DNA of 32,110 nt from Solirubrobacteraceae bacterium (GTDB lineage: Bacteria; Actinomycetota; Thermoleophilia; Solirubrobacterales; Solirubrobacteraceae), in contig JADGIB010000003.1 in NCBI GenBank assembly GCA_019683665.1, forward strand, positions 1-32,110, in the 5' to 3' direction. This document shows, piece by piece, positions 1 to 8,539 of this stretch; position 1 is the stretch's first letter; each line of letters begins with the position of its first letter. The position numbers were made by a program, and so were the translations under genes. Under the pieces are notes generated by a model that was given only the letters and a program-made list of their open reading frames with translations, had not been told where the DNA came from and did not search any database.

Positions 1-548
1 CACGACAGCGTCCAGCGCGGCCGCGGCTGCGCGCGGACCTTCAGCGCCGCGAGCGTCGCCGCGGCCAGGACGGTCCCGGCCGCCGTCTCGGGCGACACGC
101 GGGTCGCCGCCGCGACGACCGGCGGCGAGAGCCCGGCGACGAGCGCGGCCCGGGTCGCCCACGGCTCCGGCACGACGCGCCGCGCGATCGCGGCGGCGAA
201 CACGAACCCGAGCGCGGTGATCGCCGCCAGCCACAGCGCGACGAGCGTCGGCCCGCCGAGCGCGTAGGCGGGGGCGACGAGGAGCGGGAACCCGATCCCC
301 TGCGGCTCCAGGAGGCGCCCGTCGACGAGCCCGGCGGTGGGCCGCAGCGGCGGGCCGCCGAACGCCCGCCACGCGCCGTCGGCGTACTCGTCGCGCAGGT
401 CGACGTCCCCGTCGGAGACGATCGACTCCGCCGTCAGCAGCACGTGGGCCTCGCGCGCGGACCAGCGCTCGCCCGGCGACGCGTCGATCCCCAGGGCGGC
501 CGTGTAGACGGCGAGCAGCAGCAGCCACAGTCCGAGCGCGCGGCGCAC
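1..548 (-). CDS. Hydrophobic membrane protein, partial (3' end outside the window)
   Basis: Not in the ORF track because it is open to the window edge. Minus-strand GTG at 548..546 gives VRRALGLWLLLLAVYTAALGIDASPGERWSAREAHVLLTAESIVSDGDVDLRDEY... with multiple hydrophobic segments and no stop to position 1. A TAGCCT -10-like box lies 7 nt upstream. Confidence 0.65.
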   Translation of the reverse strand, partial: MRRALGLWLLLLAVYTAALGIDASPGERWSAREAHVLLTAESIVSDGDVDLRDEYADGAWRAFGGPPLRPTAGLVDGRLLEPQGIGFPLLVAPAYALGGPTLVALWLAAITALGFVFAAAIARRVVPEPWATRAALVAGLSPPVVAAATRVSPETAAGTVLAAATLAALKVRAQPRPRWTLS

Positions 549-593
549 CGCGCGCAGGCTAGATGCCCGCCCGGCGGGCCGGGCGGGCGCGCC

Positions 594-1061
594 TCAGGAC
601 GCGGCCGCGGGCGCGCCGCCGTCGAGCAGCCGCTCGGCCTCGTCGGCGACGTCGACGTCGACCATGACGTCGTAGTGGTCGGCGGTCATCCGGCTCGCCG
701 AGCGGAAGTCGCGCTGGCCGCCGGAGGCGGCCTGGAAGATCGCGCCCAGCAGGGCGCCGAAGATCGCGCCGAACAGCAGGCCGTAGAGGATGATCCAGCC
801 GGCGGCGACCTCGTTGGCCGAGATCGCCCACAGGAAGAGGCCGAACAGGCCGCCGATCGCCGCGCCGCTGCCGGCGCCGCGAGCGGCGGCCGAGCCGACC
901 GTCTCGCGCCCGAGCACCTGCTCCTCGAAGCGCAGGCCGCGGCCGACGATCGCCACCCGCTCGACCGGGAACCCCTGGTCGGAGAGGAGGTCGACGGCGC
1001 GCTGGGCGTCGCGGTACTCGTCGTAGGTGCCCACCGACCGGCGGGCGGACTCGGCTGCCAT
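594..1061 (-). CDS. General stress protein 17M-like domain protein
   Basis: MAAESARRSVGTYDEYRDAQRAVDLLSDQGFPVERVAIVGRGLRFEEQV...; glycine-rich TM hairpin GSGAAIGGLFGLFLW...LFGAIFGALLGA and a C-terminal HYDVMVDVDVADEAERLL segment, as in this family. Confidence 0.75.
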   Translation of the reverse strand: MAAESARRSVGTYDEYRDAQRAVDLLSDQGFPVERVAIVGRGLRFEEQVLGRETVGSAAARGAGSGAAIGGLFGLFLWAISANEVAAGWIILYGLLFGAIFGALLGAIFQAASGGQRDFRSASRMTADHYDVMVDVDVADEAERLLDGGAPAAAS

Positions 1062-1071
1062 GGACGGCAAC

Positions 1072-2523
1072 CTACTCGCCGGCGACGGCCCGCGCCAGGT
1101 CGACGAGCAGGCGCACCCCCCAGCCGCTCGCGCCCTTGGCCGCGTACGGGCGGCCGAGATCCCAGGCGGTGCCGGCGATGTCGACGTGCGCCCACGGGAC
1201 GTCGCCCGTGAAGCGGCGCAGGAACTCGGCGGCGGTGATCGAGCCGGCCAGGCCCCGCTCGCCCGCGTTGACGAGGTCGGCGATCGGGCTCTCGATGAGC
1301 TCGCCGTACTCGGGGTCGAGCGGCATCCGCCACACGAGCTCGCCGGTCGCCGCCGCCGCGCGCTCGACGGCGGCCGCCCAGGCGTCGTCGTCGGCGAACA
1401 GGCCGGCGCGATGGTGGCCGAGCGCCGACAGGATCGCGCCGGTGAGCGTCGCCAGGTCGACGAGCCGGCGGGCGCCGAGCTCGCGCGCGTGGGCGAGGCA
1501 GTCGGCCAGCACGAGGCGGCCCTCGGCGTCGGTGTTGACGATCTCGATCGTCGTGCCGGTCCTGGCCCGCACGACGTCGCCGGGGCGCATCGCCCGGCCG
1601 CTGGGCATGTTCTCGGTCGCGCCGACGACGGCGACGACCCGCACCGGCAGGCCGAGCGCGGCGATCGCGCCGACCGCCTCGAGCACGGCGGCCCCGCCGG
1701 CCATGTCGAACTTCATCGTCGCCATCGACGCCGCGGGCTTGATCGACAGGCCGCCGCTGTCGAACGTCACCGCCTTGCCGACGAGCCCGAGGTCGTAGCC
1801 GTCCCCGTCCGCCGGCTCGTGGCGCAGCGTGATCAGGGCCGGCTCGGCGTCGCTGCCCTGGGTGACCGCCGCGAACGCGCCCATGCCGGCGGCGGCGATC
1901 CCGTCCCGCCCGAGCACCGCGACCGAGAGCGCCGCGTGCTCGGCGGCGAGCTCGCGGGCGCGCTCGGCCAGCGTCTGCGGGGTGAGGTCGTTCGGCGGGG
2001 TGGCGGCGAGGTCGCGGGCGCGGTTCTGCGCCTCGGCGACGAGCACGGCGCGCTCGACCGGGGCGCTGACGTCGTGGTGGTCGGAGACGATCAGCTCCTC
2101 GACGCGGGCCGGCGTCTCGTCCTCGGGCGGGGCGGCGCGGTAGCGGTCGAAGCGGTGCGCGGCCAGGAGCGTGCCCTCGACGAAGCCGCCGACCTGCGCC
2201 TCGTCGAGGCGGTGGGGCAGCTCCCAGCACAGCGTGCGGGTGCCGAGCTCGCCGAGGCGGCCGACGACGGTCGCCGCGGCGGCCCGGGCGCGCTCGGCGT
2301 CGAAGTCGTCGCGCGCGCCCAGCCCGACGACCAGCCAGCGCCTGCCGGCCGCGTGCGTGAGCGCCAGGTGCTTGAGCGTCCGCCGGGCCTCGCCCGAGTC
2401 CAGGAGGGCCTGCAGGGGAGCTCCGTCGAGGTCGTGCGCGACGTCCTCGCCCTCGAAGACGCCGATCGCGACGGTGTCGGCCGCGGTGTCGACCGGGGCC
2501 TGCGTGGTGGTGGTGACGCGCAT
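1072..2523 (-). CDS. pepA: Leucyl aminopeptidase (M17 family)
   Basis: Start MRVTTTTQAPVDTAADTVAIGVFEG at 2523. Motifs GLVGKAVTFDSGGLSIKPAASMATMKFDMAGGAAVLEA and NTDAEGRLVLADCLAHA are the M17 metal-binding signatures. The longer track ORF start (3330) runs antisense into the thiolase gene and is not used. Confidence 0.93.
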   Translation of the reverse strand: MRVTTTTQAPVDTAADTVAIGVFEGEDVAHDLDGAPLQALLDSGEARRTLKHLALTHAAGRRWLVVGLGARDDFDAERARAAAATVVGRLGELGTRTLCWELPHRLDEAQVGGFVEGTLLAAHRFDRYRAAPPEDETPARVEELIVSDHHDVSAPVERAVLVAEAQNRARDLAATPPNDLTPQTLAERARELAAEHAALSVAVLGRDGIAAAGMGAFAAVTQGSDAEPALITLRHEPADGDGYDLGLVGKAVTFDSGGLSIKPAASMATMKFDMAGGAAVLEAVGAIAALGLPVRVVAVVGATENMPSGRAMRPGDVVRARTGTTIEIVNTDAEGRLVLADCLAHARELGARRLVDLATLTGAILSALGHHRAGLFADDDAWAAAVERAAAATGELVWRMPLDPEYGELIESPIADLVNAGERGLAGSITAAEFLRRFTGDVPWAHVDIAGTAWDLGRPYAAKGASGWGVRLLVDLARAVAGE

Positions 2524-2581
2524 CGCTCGGCCGAGTCTAGGATTCGCGAGCTTCGCTATTTCGCAAGGAGAGGTCGTTCCG

Positions 2582-3757
2582 ATGCCCAAGACCGTCGTCC
2601 TCAGCGCCGCGCGAACGCCGATCGGCAAGCTGGGGGGCGCGCTGTCGTCGCTGCCCGCCACCGCCCTCGGCGGCCACGCGATCGCCGCGGCGCTCGACCG
2701 GGCCGGGGTGGCGCCCGAGCAGGTCGACCACGTGATCATGGGCCAGGTGCTCCAGGCGGGGGTGGGCCAGATCCCGTCGCGCCAGGCCCAGATCGAGGCC
2801 GGGATCCCGAAGGAGGTCTCGTCGGAGACGATCAACAAGGTCTGCGCGTCCGGCCTGCGGGCGACCGTCCTCCTCGACCAGGCGATCCGCGCCGGCGACG
2901 TCGAGGTCGGCGTCGGCGGCGGCATGGAGTCGATGTCGCAGGCGCCGTACCTGCTGCCGGGCGCCCGCTTCGGCTTCCGCATGGGCGACGTGAAGGCGCT
3001 CGACGCGATGGTCCACGACGGGCTGACGAACCCGTTCACCGGCAAGCAGATGTTCGTCGAGGCGACCGAGGTCGGCGACGAGCTGGAGCTGACGCGGCCC
3101 GACCTCGACCGCTGGGCGCTGCGCTCCCACGAGCGCGCGATCGCGGCGATCGACGAGGGCCGCCTGGCCGACGAGATCGTCCCGGTGAGGGTGAAGGGCC
3201 GCAAGGGCGAGACGGTCGTCGAGGTCGACGAGGCCCCGCGCCGCGACACCTCGCTGGAGGCGCTGGCCAGGCTGCCGGGCCTCGCGTCGAAGGACGGCAC
3301 GCACACGGCCGGCAACTCGCCGGGCGTCAACGACGGCGCCGGCGCGCTCGTGCTCGCCTCGGAGGCGTGGGCGAAGGCGAACGGGAAGGAGCCGCTGGCC
3401 GAGATCGTCGCCCACGCGCAGACGGCCGACGACTTCCCCTACCTTGCCCGCACCCCGGCCAGCGCCGCCGAGAAGGCGCTCGCCCGGGCGGGGCTGACGG
3501 CGCAGGACATCGACGTCTGGGAGATCAACGAGGCGTTCGCCTCGGTGACGCTGAACTCGATCCGGGTCCTCGGCATCGACGAGGACCGCGTCAACGTCAA
3601 CGGCGGCGCGGTCGCGCTCGGCCACCCGATCGGCGCCTCCGGCGCGCGGATCATCGGCTCGATGATCCTCGAGCTGCGCCGCCGCGGCGGCGGGCTCGGG
3701 TGCGCGGCGATCTGCTCGGGCGGCGGCCAGGGCGACGCCATCATCGTGCGGGTGTGA
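2582..3757 (+). CDS. Acetyl-CoA C-acetyltransferase (thiolase)
   Basis: MPKTVVLSAARTPIGKLGGALSSL; active-site INKVCASGLRA; NGGAVALGHPIGASGARI; CSGGGQGDAIIV. SD AAGGAG upstream. Confidence 0.95.
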   Translation: MPKTVVLSAARTPIGKLGGALSSLPATALGGHAIAAALDRAGVAPEQVDHVIMGQVLQAGVGQIPSRQAQIEAGIPKEVSSETINKVCASGLRATVLLDQAIRAGDVEVGVGGGMESMSQAPYLLPGARFGFRMGDVKALDAMVHDGLTNPFTGKQMFVEATEVGDELELTRPDLDRWALRSHERAIAAIDEGRLADEIVPVRVKGRKGETVVEVDEAPRRDTSLEALARLPGLASKDGTHTAGNSPGVNDGAGALVLASEAWAKANGKEPLAEIVAHAQTADDFPYLARTPASAAEKALARAGLTAQDIDVWEINEAFASVTLNSIRVLGIDEDRVNVNGGAVALGHPIGASGARIIGSMILELRRRGGGLGCAAICSGGGQGDAIIVRV

Positions 3758-4533
3758 GCGGCGCCGCCTTCTTCGACCTCGACCGGACGCTCATGGCCGG
3801 CTCGTCCGGCCTGCACTGGGCCCGCGCGGCCGCGCGCGCGGGCCTGATCCCCCGCCGCCGGCTGTACCTCGACGCGTGGGCGAACCTCCAGTTCCGCCTG
3901 CAGGGCTCGACCGACGAGACGACCCAGCGGGTCCAGGAGCGCGTCAGCGCGATCATCGCCGGCCACCGGACCGTCGAGTTCGCGCGGATGGCGCCGACCG
4001 TCCTCGCCGGGGTCCTGCCGCGGCTCTACCCGCGGATGCTCCACGTCGCCTGGGAGCACCAGGACGCCGGGCGGCGCGTCTACATCTGCACGGCGACGAC
4101 CCAGGAGACGGCGGAGCTGCTCGCGACCGTCCTCGGCTTCGACGGCGGGATCGGCACCCAGCTCGAGGTCGACGACGACGGCGTCCTCACCGGCCGGCTC
4201 GTCGGCCCGTTCAACTACGGCGAGGGCAAGCCGGTGCGGATGCGCGAGCTCGCCGCGCGGGAGGGCATCGACCTCGCCGCCTCGTGGGCCTACAGCGACT
4301 CGGCCTCCGACCTGCCGATGCTGCGCGCCGTCGGCCACCCGGTCGTCGTCAACCCGGACGCCGAGCTCGCGCGCGTCGCCGCCGAGGAGGGCTGGGAGGT
4401 CCTGCGCTTCGAGACGCTCGGGCGGCGGCTGAAGATCGCGGCGGCGGTCGGCGCGGCGGCGGCGGTCGGGGCGGCGGCCCGCCGGGCGGCGCGGCGCCGG
4501 GCGCCCAGGAGGCGCGGAGCACGGGGGGAGTGA
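3754..4533 (+). CDS. HAD-superfamily subfamily IB hydrolase
   Basis: GTG start overlaps the thiolase stop by 4 nt. FFDLDRTLMAGSSG (DxDxT), YICTATTQETAELLATVLGFDGGIGTQLEV, YSDSASDLPMLRAVGHPVVVNPD. Confidence 0.88.
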   Translation: MSGAAFFDLDRTLMAGSSGLHWARAAARAGLIPRRRLYLDAWANLQFRLQGSTDETTQRVQERVSAIIAGHRTVEFARMAPTVLAGVLPRLYPRMLHVAWEHQDAGRRVYICTATTQETAELLATVLGFDGGIGTQLEVDDDGVLTGRLVGPFNYGEGKPVRMRELAAREGIDLAASWAYSDSASDLPMLRAVGHPVVVNPDAELARVAAEEGWEVLRFETLGRRLKIAAAVGAAAAVGAAARRAARRRAPRRRGARGE

Positions 4534-4537
4534 GGGG

Positions 4538-5650
4538 ATGAGCGTGACGGAGCTGACCGACGAGCAGCGCGAGATCCGCGACCTCGCCCGCCGCTTCGCC
4601 GAGGAGGAGATCGCCCCGCACGCGGCGACGTGGGACCGGGAGCGCACGTTCCCGCTCGACGTGTTCGGCCGCCTCGGCGAGCTGGGGCTCATGGGGGTGT
4701 GCGTCCCGGTCGAGTACGGCGGCGCCGGGGCCGACCACCTGTCGTACGCGCTCGTCCTCGAGGAGCTGTCGCGCGCCGACGCCGGCGTCGGCGTCACCGT
4801 CGCCGTCCACACCGGCGCGGGCACGCTCCCGGTGCTCGCGCACGGCACCGAGGAGCAGCGCCGGCGGATCGTCCCGCCGCTGGCCCAGGGCCACGAGCTG
4901 GCCGCGTTCGCGCTGACCGAGCCCGACGCGGGCTCGGACGCCGCCGCGATGCGCACCCGCTACGACGAGGCGACCGGCACGGTCACCGGGACGAAGCAGT
5001 GGATCACGAACGGCTCCTACGCCCGCCACGTCACCGTGTTCGCCCGCGACGGCGAGCGCGTGTCGGCCTTCGCGACGCGAACGTTCGAGGCGGTCCGCGA
5101 GGAGGAGAAGCTCGGCCTGCACTCGTCCTCGACGGCCGACCTGCGCTTCGAGGCCAGCCCGGCCGAGCGGCTCGGCCCGCCCGGGGCCGGGATGCGGATC
5201 GCGCTGTCGACCCTCGACGGCGGGCGCATCGGGATCGCCGCCCAGGCGGTCGGGATCGCCCAGGCGGCGCTCGACCTCGCCGCCGGCTACGCGAAGCAGC
5301 GCAACGCGTTCGGCCGCCCGATCGGCGCCTTCCAGGCGATCAGCCACAAGCTCGCCGAGATGCAGACCGAGATCGAGGCGGCGCGGGCGCTCGTGTGGCG
5401 GGCCGCGCGCCTGAAGGACGCCGGGCGCCCGCACACGGTCGAGGGCGCCCAGGCGAAGCTGTTCGCCTCCCGCGTCGCCCGCCACTGGACGGGCGAGGCG
5501 ATCCAGGTCCTCGGCGGCTACGGCTACACGCGCGAGTTCCCGGCCGAGCGCTACTACCGCGACGCGAAGGTCACGGAGATCTACGAGGGCACCTCGGAGA
5601 TCCAGCGGCTCGTCATCGCGCGCGGCCTGCTGGGCGAGATCGCCGGATGA
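4538..5650 (+). CDS. Acyl-CoA dehydrogenase
   Basis: MSVTELTDEQREIRDLARRFAEEEIAPHAATWDRE; FALTEPDAGSDA; QWITNGSYA; KQRNAFGRPIGAFQAI; VTEIYEGTSEIQRLVIARGLL. Confidence 0.95.
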   Translation: MSVTELTDEQREIRDLARRFAEEEIAPHAATWDRERTFPLDVFGRLGELGLMGVCVPVEYGGAGADHLSYALVLEELSRADAGVGVTVAVHTGAGTLPVLAHGTEEQRRRIVPPLAQGHELAAFALTEPDAGSDAAAMRTRYDEATGTVTGTKQWITNGSYARHVTVFARDGERVSAFATRTFEAVREEEKLGLHSSSTADLRFEASPAERLGPPGAGMRIALSTLDGGRIGIAAQAVGIAQAALDLAAGYAKQRNAFGRPIGAFQAISHKLAEMQTEIEAARALVWRAARLKDAGRPHTVEGAQAKLFASRVARHWTGEAIQVLGGYGYTREFPAERYYRDAKVTEIYEGTSEIQRLVIARGLLGEIAG

Positions 5651-6360
5651 GGTCGCGCGTCCTGGCCGACGGGACGCGCCGGACGCTGCTCGTCGACGGG
5701 CTGGAGGCGTCGGTCGTCGACCTCGCCGACCCGATGGCGGTCGAGATCCCGTACGTGCGCCGGATGGCCGAGGTCCTCGAGGCGTGCCGGCCGGCCGACG
5801 TCCTCCACCTCGGCGGGGGCGGCTGCACGCTGCCGCGGCGGCTGGCGGCGTCGCTCGGGCCGGGCGCGGTGCGGTCGCTCGTGCTCGAGGTCGACCCGGA
5901 CGTCGTCGCGGTCGCCCGCGCCGAGCTCGGGGTCGACGAGGTGCCGGGCCTGACCGTCCGGGTCGCCGACGCCCGGCGCGGGGTCGCGGGGCTGCGGCCG
6001 CGCTCGTTCGACGCGGTCGCCTCCGACGTGTTCGTCGGCCCGCACGTGCCCGACCACGTCTGCACGGTCGAGGCGCTGACCGACGTGCGCCGCGTCCTGC
6101 GGCCCGGCGGCGTCTACGTCGCCAACCTCATCGACGAGGCGCCGCTGCGCCGCGCCCGCCGCCAGCTGGCGACGATCGCCGCCGTGTTCGGGACGCCGAC
6201 GCTCATCGCCGACCGGGCGGTCCTGCGCGGACGGCGGGCCGGGAACCTCGTCGTCGCCGCGGGCCGCACGCTGCCCGCGCGGGTGGGGGCGGGCGCCGAC
6301 GTCCTCGCCGGGGAGGCGGCCGAGATGTGGTGCGAAGGCGCCAAGCTCCTACGGGACTGA
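5647..6360 (+). CDS. Spermidine-synthase-like SAM-dependent methyltransferase-fold protein
   Basis: ATGA overlap with the upstream stop. VLHLGGGGCTLPRRLA (SAM-binding loop), LEVDPDVVAVARAELGV, VRVADARRGV, VASDVFVGPHVPDHVCTVEAL. Confidence 0.75.
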   Translation: MRSRVLADGTRRTLLVDGLEASVVDLADPMAVEIPYVRRMAEVLEACRPADVLHLGGGGCTLPRRLAASLGPGAVRSLVLEVDPDVVAVARAELGVDEVPGLTVRVADARRGVAGLRPRSFDAVASDVFVGPHVPDHVCTVEALTDVRRVLRPGGVYVANLIDEAPLRRARRQLATIAAVFGTPTLIADRAVLRGRRAGNLVVAAGRTLPARVGAGADVLAGEAAEMWCEGAKLLRD

Positions 6361-6388
6361 GCGCCGCGGCCGACTTCGGTTAGGAAGG

Positions 6389-6401
6389 GCCCCGTCGGGG
6401 C
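6389..6401 (+). terminator. Short GC hairpin downstream of the methyltransferase-like gene
   Basis: GCCCC-GTC-GGGGC, 28 nt after the stop; no clear U tract. Confidence 0.3.
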
Positions 6402-6592
6402 AGAACGTGCAGTGGCCGTCGACGACGTGCACGCGTCCGCTGCACGCCGAATTCGGCATGCGAGCTGGGATCTGGTACCATTTTGCGGCACTCAGAACGA
6501 GTTGCGGCGCCTTCGTGCGCTCTGGCCCAGTGGTCGCCTCGTTCTCGAATGTCGAGCTTAGCGCCTCAAGTGCGCAACTTCACGCCCGCGGG

Positions 6593-6625
6593 CTCGTTGC
6601 GAAATCAACGAGCGAGGCGTAGAAT
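6593..6625 (+). promoter_or_regulatory. Sigma70-type promoter with overlapping palindrome, upstream of the sigma factor gene
   Basis: TTGCGA (6597-6602) - 17 bp - TAGAAT (6620-6625). Perfect inverted repeat CTCGTTG-CGAAAT-CAACGAG (6593-6612) covers the -35. Confidence 0.65.
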
Positions 6626-6671
6626 ACATACCTCGGGACTAGGATTTTGAACCAGAAGGAAGTGATAACGC

Positions 6672-7529
6672 GTGGCAGTTGATCGCCTGAGTGAGCGGGC
6701 GCTCGACGAGCTGGAGCCGACCGACCTGCTTCTCGAGCAGGCGAGCGTGTACCCCCTCCTGACCAAGGAGGAGGAGATCGTGCTCGCCAAGCGGGTCGAG
6801 CAGGGCGATCTCGAGGCGAAGGGCCGGATGATCAACTCGAACATCCGCCTCGTCGTCTCCATCGCGCGGCGCTACCAGGGTCAGGGCATGCCGTTCGCCG
6901 ACATCGTGCAGGAGGGCATGTTCGGCCTCATCCGCGCCGTCGAGAAGTTCGACCACCGCAAGGGCTTCAAGTTCTCGACGTACGCGACGTGGTGGATCCG
7001 CCAGGCGATCCAGCGCGGTCTGGACAACCGGGCGCGCACGATCCGCCTGCCCGCCCACATCGCCCAGCGCGCCCGCAAGGTCGGCCGCGTCGAGCGCGAG
7101 CTGACCGTGCGCCTGGAGCACGACCCGACCGACGCCGAGATCGCCGAGGAGGCCGGCCTCGACGTCGAGGAGGTCGCCCGCATCCGCGCGCTCGACTACG
7201 AGCCGCCGAGCCTCGACCGCCGCGTCGGCGACGACGCGGACTCGGCGACCCTGGGCGAGCTGCGGCCCGCCGAGGGCCCGGCGCCGGACGAGGCGGTGCA
7301 GGAGATGGACATCCGCGCTCGGCTCGAGCGCGCGGTGAAGCTCCTCCCGGAGGCCGAGCAGAAGGTCATCGCCGCGCGCTTCGGCGCCGGCGGCGAGATC
7401 CTCGCCCCCGGCGAGCGCATCGAGCGCAAGCTCGGCGTCACCGCCAAGGAGGCGCGCGAGCTCGAGGCCCGGGCGCTGGCCCGCCTGGCCGAGATGAGCG
7501 AGCTGCAGGACCTGCGCGAGGCCGCGTAG
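6672..7529 (+). CDS. RpoD/SigA-like sigma-70 family RNA polymerase sigma factor
   Basis: GTG start with upstream SD-like GAAGGAAGTGA. Regions 2.1-2.4: [77 protein letters not shown]; region 3; divergent region 4.2. Confidence 0.93.
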   Translation: MAVDRLSERALDELEPTDLLLEQASVYPLLTKEEEIVLAKRVEQGDLEAKGRMINSNIRLVVSIARRYQGQGMPFADIVQEGMFGLIRAVEKFDHRKGFKFSTYATWWIRQAIQRGLDNRARTIRLPAHIAQRARKVGRVERELTVRLEHDPTDAEIAEEAGLDVEEVARIRALDYEPPSLDRRVGDDADSATLGELRPAEGPAPDEAVQEMDIRARLERAVKLLPEAEQKVIAARFGAGGEILAPGERIERKLGVTAKEARELEARALARLAEMSELQDLREAA

Positions 7530-7560
7530 GACGCCCGCTCCGCCGGACGAGACGTTCGCG

Positions 7561-7590
7561 AAGGGCGCCCCTCGGGGCGCCCTTCCTCGT
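7561..7590 (+). terminator. Rho-independent-type terminator after the sigma factor
   Basis: AAGGGCGCCC-CTCG-GGGCGCCCTT perfect 10-bp stem followed by CCTCGTT. Confidence 0.75.
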
Positions 7591-7687
7591 TCCCGGGCAC
7601 CGGCGCCCGGGCCCGGCCGGGGTGGGATAATCGGCGCCGCCCGCCCGGGCTTCCCCGACGCCCGTCGACCCGAGGAGAGAGACCCCG

Positions 7688-8008
7688 ATGAAGCGCCTCG
7701 CCGTCCTGGCGGCCGCCGCCGTCGCCAGCGCCGCCCTCGCCGTCCCGGCCCTCGCCGCGACGAAGACGATCACCGTCGGCGACGACGTCTTCCGGCCCAA
7801 GGCGGTCACCGTGAAGAAGGGGACGACCGTGCGCTGGGTGTGGCGCGGCACGTCGCCGCACAACGTCGCCGTCGCCAGCGGGCCGCAGCGGTTCCGCTCC
7901 CAGGTGCAGGCCTCGGGGACCTACAGCAGGCGCCTGACGCGGGCCGGCCGCTACCGCATCGTCTGCACGATCCACCCGGGGATGGAGCAGACCATCACCG
8001 TCCGGTAG
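7688..8008 (+). CDS. Secreted plastocyanin/azurin-family copper-binding protein (cupredoxin)
   Basis: Signal peptide [29 protein letters not shown] and CTIHPGM copper-ligand motifs. Confidence 0.9.
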   Translation: MKRLAVLAAAAVASAALAVPALAATKTITVGDDVFRPKAVTVKKGTTVRWVWRGTSPHNVAVASGPQRFRSQVQASGTYSRRLTRAGRYRIVCTIHPGMEQTITVR

Positions 8009-8028
8009 CACCTATCGTTGCGCGCGAT

Positions 8029-8439
8029 ATGAGCGCTCCGACCATGCAGCGGAAGATCCGCGTCGTCGTCGCCAAGCCCGGCCTGGACGGCCATGACCGG
8101 GGGGCGAAGATCATCGCCCGGGCGCTGCGCGACGCGGGGATGGAGGTCATCTACACGGGCCTGCACCAGACGCCCGAGCAGATCGTCGAGACGGTGATCC
8201 AGGAGGACGCCGACGCGGTCGGGCTGTCGATCCTGTCGGGGGCCCACATGACGCTCGTGCCGCGCGTGGTCGAGCTGCTGCGCGAGCAGGGGGTCGACGA
8301 CGTCGTCGTGACGGTCGGGGGGACGATCCCGTCCGACGACGTGCCGGCGCTCAAGGAGCTGGGGGTGGCCGAGGTGTTCGGGCCGGGCTCGCCGACGCAG
8401 GAGATCGTCGAGTTCATCCGCGGCGCCGTGCGCGCCTGA
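8029..8439 (+). CDS. Stand-alone cobalamin B12-binding domain protein (methylmalonyl-CoA mutase C-terminal-like)
   Basis: [43 protein letters not shown]...[16 protein letters not shown]...[28 protein letters not shown]; DxHxxG motif. Confidence 0.93.
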   Translation: MSAPTMQRKIRVVVAKPGLDGHDRGAKIIARALRDAGMEVIYTGLHQTPEQIVETVIQEDADAVGLSILSGAHMTLVPRVVELLREQGVDDVVVTVGGTIPSDDVPALKELGVAEVFGPGSPTQEIVEFIRGAVRA

Positions 8440-8446
8440 CCGCGGC

Positions 8447-8470
8447 GGGGCGCGCGACGACGCGCGTCCC
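8447..8470 (+). terminator. Terminator-like hairpin after the B12-binding gene
   Basis: GGGGCGCGCG-ACGA-CGCGCGTCCC, 10-bp stem with one G.U pair, followed by GTTGATT. Confidence 0.55.
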
Positions 8471-8504
8471 GTTGATTGACGCCTCAGTCAACGAACGGGA
8501 TACC
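8470..8504 (+). promoter_or_regulatory. etf operon promoter with overlapping TetR-type operator-like palindrome
   Basis: CGTTGATTGA-CGCC-TCAGTCAACG (8470-8493; 9/10 matched arm positions). TTGACG (8476-8481) - 17 bp - GATACC (8499-8504). Confidence 0.6.
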
Positions 8505-8539
8505 ATCCCGAGCATCCGTTCGCCTGAGGAGGCCTGAAA

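Noticed and set aside
1027-3753. N-terminal part of the plus-strand ORF 1027..4533
   Set aside because: Only the last ~260 codons (HAD hydrolase from 3754) are real; the rest is out-of-frame sequence over pepA and the thiolase gene.
4630-5646. Plus-strand ORF 4630..6360 extending upstream of the methyltransferase-like gene
   Set aside because: Upstream part is a different frame of the acyl-CoA dehydrogenase; the real start is the ATGA overlap at 5647.
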